The translations under genes were made by a program, and so were the position numbers. This document shows positions 8,254 through 17,215 of a stretch of DNA of 64,000 nt, in pieces. Under the pieces are notes generated by a model. It made no database searches. It saw nothing but the letters and a program-made list of their open reading frames with translations, and was not told where the DNA came from. How positions within the stretch are numbered: position 1 is the first letter of the stretch; the number at the start of each line of letters is the position of its first letter. The stretch comes from Streptomyces sp. WM6378 (GTDB taxonomy: Bacteria; Actinomycetota; Actinomycetes; Streptomycetales; Streptomycetaceae), in NCBI RefSeq assembly GCF_001279695.1, contig NZ_LGDD01000317.1, positions 1 to 64,000 of the forward strand, in the 5' to 3' direction.

Positions 8254-9119
8254 GGGGTGTCTCCTTCGGTGCTGGTGGTGCTCTGCGCCGATTCGGCTGC
8301 CTCTACTTCGGCGAGTTCTTCGTCTCCGGGTGCGCCTTCGAAGGGGGTGCCGAGGTAGGCGGCGATGACGCGTTCGTCGGCCTGGACGATGTCGGGGGTG
8401 CCTTCGACGAGTTTTTCGCCTTGGACGAGGACGGAGACGCGGTCGCAGAGGTTCATGATGAAGCGCATGTCGTGCTCGATGACGAGGACGGCGATGCCTT
8501 GGTCGCGGATGGCGAAGATGAGTTCTTCGGCGGCGCGGGTTTCTTGGGGGTTCATGCCGGCGGTGGGCTCGTCGAGGAGGAGGAGTCCGGGTTCGCTGGC
8601 GAGGGCGCGGGCGATTTCGAGCTTGCGTTGTTCGCCGTAGGGGAGGTTGCGGGAGAGGTGGTCGGCTTTTGCGGCGAGGCCGGTGAACTCCAGGAGTTCC
8701 ATGGCTCGTTCGCGTGAGGCGTTCTCCGCTTTTTTGAATCCGGGGAGCCTGAGGAGTGCGGACCAGAGGCCTTCTTTGGTGCGGGTGTGGCGGCCGACGA
8801 GGACGTTTTCCAGGACGGTCATGTTGGGGAACAGGCGGATGTTCTGGAAGGTGCGGGCGACGCCGGCTTTGGTGACGAGGTGGGGCTTTGGGGGGAGGAC
8901 TGTGTTCTTGTACGTCACCTTTCCTTCGGTGGGGACGTACAGGCCGGTGAGGCAGTTGAAGAAGGTGGTTTTGCCTGCGCCGTTGGGTCCGATGAGGCCG
9001 ATGATTTCGCCGCTGTTGACGGTGAGGTCGACGTTTCGTACGGCGGTGAGTCCGCCGAAGCGCATGGTGACGCCGCTGGCGTGGAGGACGGTGTTGGTCG
9101 TGGTGGTCATGCTGGTCAC
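8250..9119 (-). CDS. livG: Branched-chain amino acid ABC transporter ATPase LivG
   Basis: 289-residue partner ATPase. It has Walker A GPNGAGKTT, signature LPYGEQRKLEIARAL, Walker B LLLLDEPTAGMNP, and the long C-terminal segment typical of LivG. The GTG start at 9119 overlaps the livM stop (GTGA); an in-frame ATG at 9110 is the alternative. The last 30 residues (rich in Glu, Ala, Ser, Thr) extend past the usual end and look like a disordered tail. Confidence 0.94.
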   Translation of the reverse strand: MTSMTTTTNTVLHASGVTMRFGGLTAVRNVDLTVNSGEIIGLIGPNGAGKTTFFNCLTGLYVPTEGKVTYKNTVLPPKPHLVTKAGVARTFQNIRLFPNMTVLENVLVGRHTRTKEGLWSALLRLPGFKKAENASRERAMELLEFTGLAAKADHLSRNLPYGEQRKLEIARALASEPGLLLLDEPTAGMNPQETRAAEELIFAIRDQGIAVLVIEHDMRFIMNLCDRVSVLVQGEKLVEGTPDIVQADERVIAAYLGTPFEGAPGDEELAEVEAAESAQSTTSTEGDTP

Positions 9120-10924
9120 GCCCCCGCCTTGGTGACGCCGACGGGTGTGTCGGTGAGGCCCTCGTCGGGTACGTCGAGTTGGCCGGTTTCGTGGAATTCG
9201 AGCTTTTTCCTGCGGTCGGCGACGATGCCTTCGGGGCGCAGGCGCATGAGGACGATGAGGGCGACTCCGAAGAGGAGGAGCTGGTAGTCCTGCATGAATT
9301 GGAGTTTGGCCGGGATGAGGTAGAGCAGTGAGGCGCCGATGAGGGGTCCGCTCATGGTTCCCATGCCGCCGAGGATGACGGCGGCGAGGAGGAAGGCGGA
9401 GTTGGGGGGTACGGAGCCGGCGAATTGGTACTGCTCGGGGGTGACGGTGCTGGTGAGGTGGCCTTGTACGGTGCCGGCGAGTCCGGCGAGGGTGGCGCCG
9501 AGTGCGAAGGCGATGAGTTTGACGCGGAAGCCGTTGATGCCCATGGCGGTGGCGGCGGTTTCGTCTTCGCGGATGGCGACCCAGGCGCGGCCGATGCGGC
9601 TGTCGGCGCTGCGGCGGAAGACGGTGACGACTACGAGGGTGATGACGAGCATCAGGAGGTAGTAGTTGCCGGGTTTGCCGAGGGTGAAGCCGGCGACGTC
9701 GTGGGGGACGCCGAGGTCGTATCCGAAGATGGTGATGTCGGGGATGGCGGGGATGCCTCGGGAGCCGTTGGTGACGTTGGGTCCGCTGTTCCCGTTGAGG
9801 TTGTTCATGGTGATGCGGAAGATCTCACCGAAGCCGAGGGTGACGATGGCGAGGTAGTCGCCGCGTAGCCGCAGGGTGGGGGCGCCGATGAGGACGCCGA
9901 AGATGAGGGATGCGCCGGCGCCGACGAGGATGGCTGCCCAGAACGGGAAGTGGACGCCGAGGCTGGATTGGCTGGCGCCGGAGACGAGGGCTGCGGCGTA
10001 GGCGCCGACGCCGAGGAAGGCGACGTAGCCGAGGTCGAGGAGTCCGGCGAGGCCGACGACGACGTTGAGGCCGAGGGCGACGGTGGCGAAGATGAGGATG
10101 TTGGCGCCGATGAGGGCGTATTCGTCGCTGGACTGTGTGAAGGGGAAGCAGATGGCGGCGACGAAGGCGGCGCTGAGGGTGACGGTGCGGTGTTGTGCGG
10201 TGAGTGCGGAGAGGCGGGCGAGGAGGCCTGCCTGGGTGATTGCGGCGAACGTGAACACGGCGGTGATGAGGAAGCCGATGAACAGTTCGGTGTATTCGGT
10301 GTCGATGCCGTACGCGAAGACGTAGAGGCCGATGGCGAAGGCGGCGACGATGATGAGGATGCCGGCCCAGTCGGGGATGGTCTTGGCGGTGCGGGGGCTG
10401 GGGGCGGCGAGGGTGTGGCGGATGCGCTGCCAGGCGTTGTCGCCGGTGGTGTCGTTGCCGGGGGTGTCGCCGGGCAGGGCGAAGGCGGCGACGAGGGCGA
10501 TGAGGGAGCCGATGCCGGAGACGTAGGCGCCGGGTTCGAGGTTGACGATGCCGCCGAGGTCGCTGGATATCGCGCCGAGGGTGTAGCCGGTGGTGGCGAA
10601 GGTGGCGAGGGCGAGCAGGCGCAGTGGTGCGTTGGTGCCGGCGGGGGTGAGCCAGCGCAGTCCCTTGACGCCGTAGGCGGAGAGGGCGAACAGGAGGGTG
10701 AGCAGCGCGCCGGTGAGGGTGAGGAGCTGGAGGCCGCCGGGGTAGCCGTCGACGGTGAGGTCGCCGGGGAAGTCGCTGGTCCAGGTCCAGGCGAGGAAGG
10801 TGCCGATGAGGGCGATGGCGGCGCCTGCGGTGACGGCGTGCCGGGCGAGGGTGGTGGGCAGCAGCGGGATGAGCGGGGTGCCGCTGTCGTTGGTGCGCGT
10901 GGTGGTTTCGGTCATGGTGTTCAC
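9116..10924 (-). CDS. livM: Branched-chain amino acid ABC transporter permease LivM, with long N-terminal extension
   Basis: Inner-membrane permease, 602 residues from the GTG at 10924, which overlaps the livH stop (GTGA); an ATG at 10915 is the alternative. The C-terminal half is a normal LivM core, with the helices around GLNVVVGLAGLLDLGYVAFL, the cytoplasmic EAA-like loop RIGRAWVAIREDETAA and GTMSGPLIGA. The first roughly 270 residues add several hydrophobic segments (such as AGAAIALIGTFLAWTW and GILIIVAAFAIGLYVFAYG) not present in the usual LivM of 320-420 residues. The reading frame continues upstream over livH, but that part is out of frame with livH and not coding. Confidence 0.9.
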   Translation of the reverse strand: MNTMTETTTRTNDSGTPLIPLLPTTLARHAVTAGAAIALIGTFLAWTWTSDFPGDLTVDGYPGGLQLLTLTGALLTLLFALSAYGVKGLRWLTPAGTNAPLRLLALATFATTGYTLGAISSDLGGIVNLEPGAYVSGIGSLIALVAAFALPGDTPGNDTTGDNAWQRIRHTLAAPSPRTAKTIPDWAGILIIVAAFAIGLYVFAYGIDTEYTELFIGFLITAVFTFAAITQAGLLARLSALTAQHRTVTLSAAFVAAICFPFTQSSDEYALIGANILIFATVALGLNVVVGLAGLLDLGYVAFLGVGAYAAALVSGASQSSLGVHFPFWAAILVGAGASLIFGVLIGAPTLRLRGDYLAIVTLGFGEIFRITMNNLNGNSGPNVTNGSRGIPAIPDITIFGYDLGVPHDVAGFTLGKPGNYYLLMLVITLVVVTVFRRSADSRIGRAWVAIREDETAATAMGINGFRVKLIAFALGATLAGLAGTVQGHLTSTVTPEQYQFAGSVPPNSAFLLAAVILGGMGTMSGPLIGASLLYLIPAKLQFMQDYQLLLFGVALIVLMRLRPEGIVADRRKKLEFHETGQLDVPDEGLTDTPVGVTKAGA

Positions 10925-11850
10925 GCCCTGTCCGCGACGCGTTCGCCGAGCAGGCCTTGGGGTCGTACGAGGAGGACGACGATGAGGAGGACGAAGGCCC
11001 ATACGTCCTTCCAGGCGCCGCCGCCGAAGAGTTCCATGCTGGGGATGTTGCCGATGTAGCCGACGGCGAGGGATTCGGCGAGGCCGAGGACGATGCCGCC
11101 GAGCATGGCTCCGTAGATGTTGCCGATGCCGCCGAGGACTGCTGCGGTGAAGGCTTTGAGGCCCATGATGAAGCCCATGCGGAAGCCGACTTGGCCGTTG
11201 TGGAGGCCGTAGCCGACGGCTGCGATGGCGGCGAACGCGGCGCCGATGGCGAAGGCCATGACGATGATGCGGTCGGTGTTGATGCCCATGAGCTTGGCGG
11301 TGTCGGGGTCCTGGGCGGTTGCTTGCATGCCGCGGCCGGTGCGGGTTTTGGTGACGTAGAACCCGAGGGCGATCATGCAGACGGGGGCGGCGATGAGGAT
11401 GAAGAGGTCGCCGCGCTGGATGTTGGCGCCGAGGACGTGGAAGGGGCTGCCGTCGAACTGGGGGAAGGAGCGGTCCTTCTTGGCGTCGGGGTACCACTTC
11501 CATACGGCCTGCTGGAGGGCGAGGGAGAGGCCGATGGCGGTGATGAGGGGGGCGAGGCGTGGTGCGTTGCGCAGGGGCCGGTAGGCGAAGCGTTCGGCTG
11601 CGGTGGCGACGAGGACGGAGACGATGACTCCGCCGATGATCATGAGGGGGATGGCGGCGAGGAGGGAGAAGCCTGCCGGGAGTGCGAGGAAGACGGTGAG
11701 AGCCCCGAAGCCCCCGACCATGAATATCTCGCCGTGGGCGAAGTTGATGAGCTGGACAATGCCGTAGACCATCGTGTAGCCGATCGCGATCAGTCCGTAC
11801 ATCGCGCCGAGGATGAGTCCATTGGCCAGCTGTTGCGGCAGTTCGTGCAC
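10921..11850 (-). CDS. livH: Branched-chain amino acid ABC transporter permease LivH
   Basis: 309-residue polytopic membrane protein, the second permease subunit. It begins with the LivH-typical NGLILGAMYGLIAIGYTMVYG and INFAHGE. The C-terminus includes the coupling segment FTAAVLGGIGNIYGAMLGG. The GTG start at 11850 is preceded by CGGAGG at good spacing. It follows livK after a hairpin, which probably sets a lower level of permease than of binding protein. Confidence 0.94.
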   Translation of the reverse strand: MHELPQQLANGLILGAMYGLIAIGYTMVYGIVQLINFAHGEIFMVGGFGALTVFLALPAGFSLLAAIPLMIIGGVIVSVLVATAAERFAYRPLRNAPRLAPLITAIGLSLALQQAVWKWYPDAKKDRSFPQFDGSPFHVLGANIQRGDLFILIAAPVCMIALGFYVTKTRTGRGMQATAQDPDTAKLMGINTDRIIVMAFAIGAAFAAIAAVGYGLHNGQVGFRMGFIMGLKAFTAAVLGGIGNIYGAMLGGIVLGLAESLAVGYIGNIPSMELFGGGAWKDVWAFVLLIVVLLVRPQGLLGERVADRA

Positions 11851-11882
11851 CGCGGGGCCTCCGTGAAGTGATCGGATATGGC

Positions 11883-11917
11883 ACCGCGCGGGAGCGCTGG
11901 TGGCGCTCCCGCGCGGT
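11883..11917 (-). terminator. Intercistronic hairpin between livK and livH (attenuator)
   Basis: Perfect 15-bp stem (11883-11897 with 11903-11917, 5-nt loop), placed 32 nt after the livK stop and about 33 nt before the livH start. It has no U-tract. In binding-protein operons such hairpins give partial termination and stabilise the binding-protein mRNA; that role here is inferred. Confidence 0.75.
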
Positions 11918-11948
11918 CCTTTGAGTGCTGGGGCGGGATGTCGCCGGG

Positions 11949-13178
11949 TTACGGCTTGTAGGCCTCGCTGAGCTCGGGCTTCCAGGCGCCGTCGGTGACC
12001 TTGTAGGCGGTCATCATGGTGTTGGTGGTGTCGCCGTACTGGTCGAAGGAGACGGGGCCGGTGACTCCGTCGAACTTGACCTTGCCGACGGCGTCGAGGA
12101 CCTTGGCGCGCAGGTCGCCGCTGGGGAGCTTGCCGCTGTTGGCGGTGACGACGTCCTTGACGGCCTGGATGATGGCCCAGGTGGCGTCGTAGGTGCCGCC
12201 CCCGTAGGCCTCGTAGGCGTCCTTGTAGCCGGCTGCCTTGTAGTTGGCGATGAAGCTCTTGGCGGAGTCGAGCTGTTCGACGGGCTTGCCGACGGAGGTG
12301 GCGAGGTCGCCGTTGGCCTTCTTGTTGAGCTTGATGAAGTCGGCGCTGTAGATGCCGTCGCCGCCCATGAGCGGGATGTTGGTGCCGCTGTCCTTGAGCT
12401 GCTGGCTCAGGGGGCCGGCGGCGGGGTATTCGCCGCCGTAGTAGAGGGCCTTGGCTCCGGTGTTCTTGACCTTGGCGACGATGGCGTTGAAGTCGCGGTC
12501 GTCGGGGTTGATGTGGTCGGAGCCGACGATCTTGCCGCCGAGCTTGGTGAAGGTGTCCTTGAAGGACGCGGCGAGGCCGGCGCCGTAGGTCTTCTGGTCG
12601 TCGATGAGGTAGACCGAGTCGATCTTGGCGTTGTTGAACAGGTACTTGGCGGCGAAGGCGCCCTGGACCTGGTCGGTGGTGGCGGTGCGGAAGAAGGTCT
12701 TGTAGGGGCGGACCTTGTTTCCGGTCTTCCAGCCGTCGCCCTGGGTCAGCTCGGTGCCCGTGTTGGCGGGGGAGATCTGGGTGAGGCCCGCGTCGTTGAG
12801 CGGCTTCTGCATGGACTGCGAGACGCTGGAGTTGAGGGGGCCGACGACGCCGACGACGGTCTTGTCGCCGATGAACTTGGTGGCGTTCTGCTGGCCGACG
12901 GACGGCTGGGCCTGGTCGTCGAGCGGCTGGGTCTTGAACTCGACGCCGGGGACGAGGTTCTGCTTGTTCGCCGTCTGCGCGGCGAGGTCGGCGGAGTTCT
13001 TGATGCCGAGGCCGAGGGCGGACAGGTCACCCGTGAGGGGTGCGTCGACGCCTATGACGACGGTCTGCTTCTTGCCGCTGCTGTTGTCGCCGCCTTTGTC
13101 GCGCGAACCGCAGGCGGTCAGTGTGAGTGCGCCTGTGGTGAGCACTGTGGTGAGGATGAGCAAGGAACGGTGTCGCAC
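11949..13178 (-). CDS. livK: Branched-chain amino acid-binding lipoprotein LivK
   Basis: Extracytoplasmic substrate-binding protein of type 1 periplasmic fold, 409 residues. The GTG start at 13178 is chosen because AAAGGA stands 8 nt upstream and the product begins VRHRSLLILTTVLTTGALTL followed by the lipobox LTAC, so it is a membrane-anchored lipoprotein. The mature part starts TVVIGVDAPLTGDLSALG and contains the ligand-binding VVGVVGPLNSSVSQS region. It delivers Leu/Ile/Val (or related amino acids) to LivHM. It is first in the operon and followed by a hairpin. Confidence 0.95.
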   Translation of the reverse strand: MRHRSLLILTTVLTTGALTLTACGSRDKGGDNSSGKKQTVVIGVDAPLTGDLSALGLGIKNSADLAAQTANKQNLVPGVEFKTQPLDDQAQPSVGQQNATKFIGDKTVVGVVGPLNSSVSQSMQKPLNDAGLTQISPANTGTELTQGDGWKTGNKVRPYKTFFRTATTDQVQGAFAAKYLFNNAKIDSVYLIDDQKTYGAGLAASFKDTFTKLGGKIVGSDHINPDDRDFNAIVAKVKNTGAKALYYGGEYPAAGPLSQQLKDSGTNIPLMGGDGIYSADFIKLNKKANGDLATSVGKPVEQLDSAKSFIANYKAAGYKDAYEAYGGGTYDATWAIIQAVKDVVTANSGKLPSGDLRAKVLDAVGKVKFDGVTGPVSFDQYGDTTNTMMTAYKVTDGAWKPELSEAYKP

Positions 13179-13574
13179 GATGGGTCCTTTCCCTGGCGCG
13201 GCCTCCTCGTGTGCGAGGTGCCGTGTCGGTCGCCGGGCCGTACTGGGTGGTAAGGGCCGTGCAGCAGTCGCACCCGGCGGCGCGGTGACTGGCCGTGACT
13301 CTAAGCGCAGCCGACGGGGGTGGGGAGCGGCCGGGACAGGATGTGACTTTCTTGTTATGCCAAGGCCAAACCTTGATGGTGCAGGGCTGACAATTTGTAC
13401 ATTCCGGGGCACTGGGATTTCTCGCATGATGAGAACGCCCAGTTCCGCTAAGGGGCTTGAGGGGATCATGGTGCTGACAGGCCGTGGTGCGTCCGGATGT
13501 CGGTCGATGGCCGGGAAGCTGCCGTCCGGTAGCTCGAAGTCGCCCTCCATGCTCCGTGCGATTGTTACGGAGCG
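13179..13574. other. Intergenic region upstream of livK
   Basis: 396 bp without a credible gene. The part from about 13340 to 13450 is relatively AT-rich and should hold the livK promoter on the minus strand, but no clear -35/-10 pair could be assigned. A small inverted repeat ttctc/gagaa is centred near 13425. Confidence 0.4.
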
Positions 13575-14036
13575 TTACGGCGATCCGGAGGGGGTCGGCT
13601 GCTTCGTCTGGGCCCAAGGGTCCGTCGTCGGGGTGCCGTTGCGGTAGCGCTCGGCACAACCCTGCTGTGCCTGCTGGTCGATGAGCCGGTCGCCGGCGGC
13701 CGCGCCGTGCGCCGCGCGCTCCTTGCGGGCCGCGGCCAGGGTGGCCAGGAGGATCTCGTTCTGCCCGTCGGACAGGCCCTTCTCCTGGTAGTCGAGCCCG
13801 GAGCCCTGACCTGCGTCCAGCTCCTGCTTCGCCCAGTACGTGATCAGGTGCGTGCAGAGCTCGGCGGGTGAAGTGGTGTGCGGGGAGGGGGAGTTGAGGG
13901 TTGAGGGGGACTGGCTCGGGGTGCTGCCGGGCGGGGAGCCGTGCCCGGCCGAGCAGCCCGCGAGCGCGGCCGACAGGGCGAGCGCGCCCGCCGCCGCGAG
14001 CCGTATCCGTACTCGGGGCCGCGCTCGGGTCCTCAT
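13575..14036 (-). CDS. Putative lipoprotein, unknown function
   Basis: 153 residues. An Arg-rich n-region and hydrophobic core end in the lipobox LAGCS (about residue 28), so it is probably a membrane-anchored lipoprotein. A Ser/Pro/Thr-rich spacer follows, then a small helical domain with ELCTHLITYWAKQELDAGQG, and two cysteines that could form a disulfide. I do not recognise the family. It stands alone, with livK downstream on the same strand. Confidence 0.75.
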   Translation of the reverse strand: MRTRARPRVRIRLAAAGALALSAALAGCSAGHGSPPGSTPSQSPSTLNSPSPHTTSPAELCTHLITYWAKQELDAGQGSGLDYQEKGLSDGQNEILLATLAAARKERAAHGAAAGDRLIDQQAQQGCAERYRNGTPTTDPWAQTKQPTPSGSP

Positions 14037-14196
14037 GACACGACGTTAGGGCCCGGTCCGCGACATGACAATGGCCGGTGAGTCATCGACTCACCGGCCA
14101 CCGGGGACTCAACTCGCCTGCGGCGAACCGGACTTGAAGCGTCCGCAGCTGTGCCGCAGTGAGCCGCCTCGCACGCGCTGGTCGTGCTGCCGGGGC

Positions 14197-14664
14197 TCAG
14201 CCCTTGAGGCCCTCCGCGTCGCGCAGCAGGCACGTCAGGCGGGCGGTGCAGACCCGCTTGTCCTGCTCGTCGGTGATGACGATCTCGTACGTCGCCGTCG
14301 AGCGCCCGCGGTGCACCGGGGTGGCGACGCCGGTGACCAGGCCGCTGCGCACCCCGCGGTGGTGGGTGCAGTTCAGGTCGACACCCACCGCGATCTTGGT
14401 GATGCCGCCGTGCAGCATCGAGCCCACCGAGCCGAGCGTCTCGGCGAGCACCGCGGAGGCGCCGCCGTGCAGCAGCCCGTACGGCTGGGTGTTGCCCTCG
14501 ACGGGCATGGTGCCCACGACGCGCTCCGCCGAGGCCTCGATGATCTGCACACCCATGCGGGTGCCCAGGTGTCCGGCGGAGAACATGGCGGGCAGATCGA
14601 CGCCGAGGGCCGCGTACTCGTCGACGACTTCCTGCGGGAACTTCACGCTGCTCTGCTCGCCCAT
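14197..14664 (-). CDS. PaaI-family hotdog thioesterase
   Basis: 155 residues of hotdog fold. The characteristic segment GNTQPYGLLHGGASAVLAET contains the HGG turn and the catalytic acidic residue of PaaI/YbgC-like acyl-CoA thioesterases; the second half has GRSTATYEIVITDEQ. It likely hydrolyses an aryl- or acyl-CoA in the cytoplasm; the substrate is unknown. It starts at ATG 14664 and is not obviously in an operon. Confidence 0.9.
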   Translation of the reverse strand: MGEQSSVKFPQEVVDEYAALGVDLPAMFSAGHLGTRMGVQIIEASAERVVGTMPVEGNTQPYGLLHGGASAVLAETLGSVGSMLHGGITKIAVGVDLNCTHHRGVRSGLVTGVATPVHRGRSTATYEIVITDEQDKRVCTARLTCLLRDAEGLKG

Positions 14665-14751
14665 GGGCTCCGGCTCCGTTCATCTGCGGTCACTGTGCTG
14701 GTGTCCGCACCGTCATACCAGATGCCTGAGCAAACGCTTAGGACCCAGCTC

Positions 14752-17046
14752 TCATTCCCCGACCCCGCCTTCCCGCCCGGCGCTCTCGAAACGCACGATC
14801 ACCGACTTGCTGGCCGGGGTGTTGCTGACGTCGGCCGTCGCACCCAGCGGCACCAGGACGTTGGTCTCGGGGTAGTACGCGGCGGCGCAGCCCCGGGCCG
14901 TCGGGTAGTGGACGACGCGGAAGCCGGGCGCACGCCGCTCCACGCCGTCCTTCCACTCGCCGACCAGATCCGTGTACGAGCCGTCGGCCAGGCCCAGTTC
15001 GCGGGCGTCCTCCGGGTTGACCAGGACGACGCGGCGGCCGCCCTTGATGCCGCGATAGCGGTCGTCCAGGCCGTAGATGGTGGTGTTGTACTGGTCGTGC
15101 GAACGCAGGGTCTGGAGCAGCAGCCGGCCCTCGGGAAGCTCCGGGGCCTCGACGGGGGCGGCCGTGAAATTGGCCTTCCCGGTCGCCGTGGGGAAGCGGC
15201 GCTCGTCGCGCGGCGCGTGCGCCAACTGGAAGCCGCCGGGGTGGGCGACCTTGGCGTTGAAGTCCTCGAAGCCGGGCACGACGCGCGCGATGCGGTCGCG
15301 GACGGTGGCATAGTCCTTCTCGAACTCGGCCCAGTTGACCACGGACTTGGCGCCCAGCGTCGCCTGCGCCATGCGCACGACGATCGCCGGCTCCGACAAA
15401 AGGTGGGGGCTCGCGGGCGTGAGGTTGCCGCGGGAGGCGTGCACCATGCCCATGGAGTCCTCGACGGTCACGAACTGCCGCCCGCTCTTCTGCACGTCCT
15501 TGTCGGTGCGGCCCAGGGTCGGCAGGATCAGGGCCCGCCGGCCGGTCACCGCATGCGAACGGTTCAGCTTGGTCGACACGTGCACCGTCAGCGAGGCCCG
15601 GCGCATGGCGGCCTCGGTGACCTCCGTGTCGGGAGTGGCGCCCACGAAGTTGCCGCCCATCGCGAAGAACACCTTGGCCCTGCCGTCGCGCAGCGCCTCG
15701 ATGGACCGTACGACGTCGTAGCCGTGGTGGCGCGGCGGGGCGAAGCCGAACTCCTTCTCCAGGGCGTCCAGGAAGGCGGGCGCGGGGCGTTCGAAGATGC
15801 CCATGGTGCGGTCGCCCTGCACGTTGGAGTGGCCGCGCACCGGGCAGACCCCGGCGCCCGGGCGGCCGATGTTGCCGCGCAGCAGAAGGAAGTTGACGAC
15901 CTCGCGGATCGTCGGTACGGCATGCTTGTGCTGGGTCAGGCCCATCGCCCAGCACACGATGGTGCGCCTGGATGCGAGCACCATGGCGAGGGCCTGCTCG
16001 ATCTCGGTGCGGGTCAGGCCGGTCGCGGCGAGCGTCCGGTCCCAGTCCGCCTCCCGGGCCGCGGCCTTGAACTCCTCGTATCCATGGGTGAGTTCGCGCA
16101 CGAACAGCTCGTCGACGGCGCCCTCGGTCTCCACGATCAGCTTGTTCAGGAGGCGGAACAGGGCCTGGTCGCCGCCGATGCGGATCTGCAGGAACAGGTC
16201 GGTCAGCGCCGCGCCCTTGATCATGCCCTGCGGTGTCTGCGGGTTCTTGAACTTCTCAAGTCCCGCCTCCGGCAGCGGATTCACCGAAATGATCTTCGCT
16301 CCGGCGGACTTCGCCTTCTCCAGGGCAGACAGCATCCGAGGGTGATTGGTGCCCGGATTCTGCCCCGCGACCACGATCAGATCGGCCTGGTGGAGATCCT
16401 CCAAAGAGACGCTGCCCTTGCCGACGCCGATGGTCTCCGTCAGCGCCGAACCGGACGACTCATGACACATGTTGGAGCAGTCCGGCAGATTGTTCGTGCC
16501 GAACTCGCGGGCGAAGAGCTGAAGCAGGAACGCGGCCTCGTTGCTGGTGCGCCCCGACGTGTAGAAGAGGGCCTCGTCGGGAGAGCCGAGCGCCGTCAGC
16601 TCCTCGGCGATGACCTCGAAAGCCCGCTCCCAGGTGACCGCCTCGTACCGCTCGCCGCCCTCGGGCAGATACATCGGCTGCGTGATCCGGCCCTGCTGAC
16701 CCAGCCAGTACCCACTGCGCGTCGCCAGATCGGCCACCGGGTGCGCGGCGAAGAAGTCGGGCGTGACCCGGCGCAGCGTCGCCTCCTCGGCCACGGCCTT
16801 CGCCCCGTTCTCGCAGAACTCCGCCGTGTGCCGCTTGTCGCCCTCCGGCCACGCGCAGCCAGGACAGTCGAAACCGTCCTTCTGGTTGACCTTCAACAAC
16901 GTCTGCGCCGTGCGCCGCAGGCCCATCTGCTGCTGGGCCATGAGCAGCGTGTGACCGATCGCGGGGAGCCCGGCGGCGGCGTGCTTGGGCGCTTCGACCT
17001 GCGGCGCGTCCTGGACCGGATCACCTGTGGGCGGCTTGCTGGCCAT
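14752..17046 (-). CDS. FdhF/YdeP-family molybdopterin oxidoreductase
   Basis: 764 residues from the ATG at 17046, preceded by AGGGGAGC. It is a formate-dehydrogenase-alpha-like protein of the YdeP subfamily. The N-terminal CPGCAWP replaces the four-Cys iron-sulfur cluster motif. Molybdopterin-binding segments include LFYTSGRTSNEAAF, MCHESSG, VAGQNPGTNHPRML, RGHSNVQGDRTMG and the C-terminal GLDDRYRG. The bis-MGD-dependent substrate is unknown; the family is linked to acid or redox stress. No FdhD accessory gene is adjacent. It is transcribed divergently from polA. Confidence 0.92.
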   Translation of the reverse strand: MASKPPTGDPVQDAPQVEAPKHAAAGLPAIGHTLLMAQQQMGLRRTAQTLLKVNQKDGFDCPGCAWPEGDKRHTAEFCENGAKAVAEEATLRRVTPDFFAAHPVADLATRSGYWLGQQGRITQPMYLPEGGERYEAVTWERAFEVIAEELTALGSPDEALFYTSGRTSNEAAFLLQLFAREFGTNNLPDCSNMCHESSGSALTETIGVGKGSVSLEDLHQADLIVVAGQNPGTNHPRMLSALEKAKSAGAKIISVNPLPEAGLEKFKNPQTPQGMIKGAALTDLFLQIRIGGDQALFRLLNKLIVETEGAVDELFVRELTHGYEEFKAAAREADWDRTLAATGLTRTEIEQALAMVLASRRTIVCWAMGLTQHKHAVPTIREVVNFLLLRGNIGRPGAGVCPVRGHSNVQGDRTMGIFERPAPAFLDALEKEFGFAPPRHHGYDVVRSIEALRDGRAKVFFAMGGNFVGATPDTEVTEAAMRRASLTVHVSTKLNRSHAVTGRRALILPTLGRTDKDVQKSGRQFVTVEDSMGMVHASRGNLTPASPHLLSEPAIVVRMAQATLGAKSVVNWAEFEKDYATVRDRIARVVPGFEDFNAKVAHPGGFQLAHAPRDERRFPTATGKANFTAAPVEAPELPEGRLLLQTLRSHDQYNTTIYGLDDRYRGIKGGRRVVLVNPEDARELGLADGSYTDLVGEWKDGVERRAPGFRVVHYPTARGCAAAYYPETNVLVPLGATADVSNTPASKSVIVRFESAGREGGVGE

Positions 17047-17185
17047 GGCGCTGCTCCCCTTCGAGCGAACACGTCGTGCGGGTACGAGGTGTGTACGTAC
17101 TCGATCCTGCCACGCGGCACCGACAGCCGCGCCGGGCAGGTCGGACCCGTCCGGGCCGGGCGGCCGGGGCCGGGACTGGCCAGGA

Positions 17186-17208
17186 TTGTCAGTGGGGCGT
17201 GGCAGGAT
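17186..17208 (+). promoter_or_regulatory. PafBC-type (RecA-independent) DNA-damage promoter of polA
   Basis: TTGTCAGTG (17186-17194), 8 bp, CAGGAT (17203-17208), then 7 bp to the polA ATG. It matches the mycobacterial consensus TTGTCRGTG-N8-TAnnnT apart from the first base of the -10. The short distance implies a nearly leaderless mRNA. Confidence 0.75.
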
Positions 17209-17215
17209 CGGGGGC

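Noticed and set aside
9116..11884. Single 922-codon gene on the minus strand
   Set aside because: The first two thousandths kb upstream of 10924 is Arg/Pro/His-rich nonsense, out of frame with livH; livM starts at 10924.
13355..13400. PafBC-type promoter upstream of livK (minus-strand TTGTCAGCC)
   Set aside because: It lacks the GTG of the consensus and has no TAnnnT at 8 bp; it is also far from the start.
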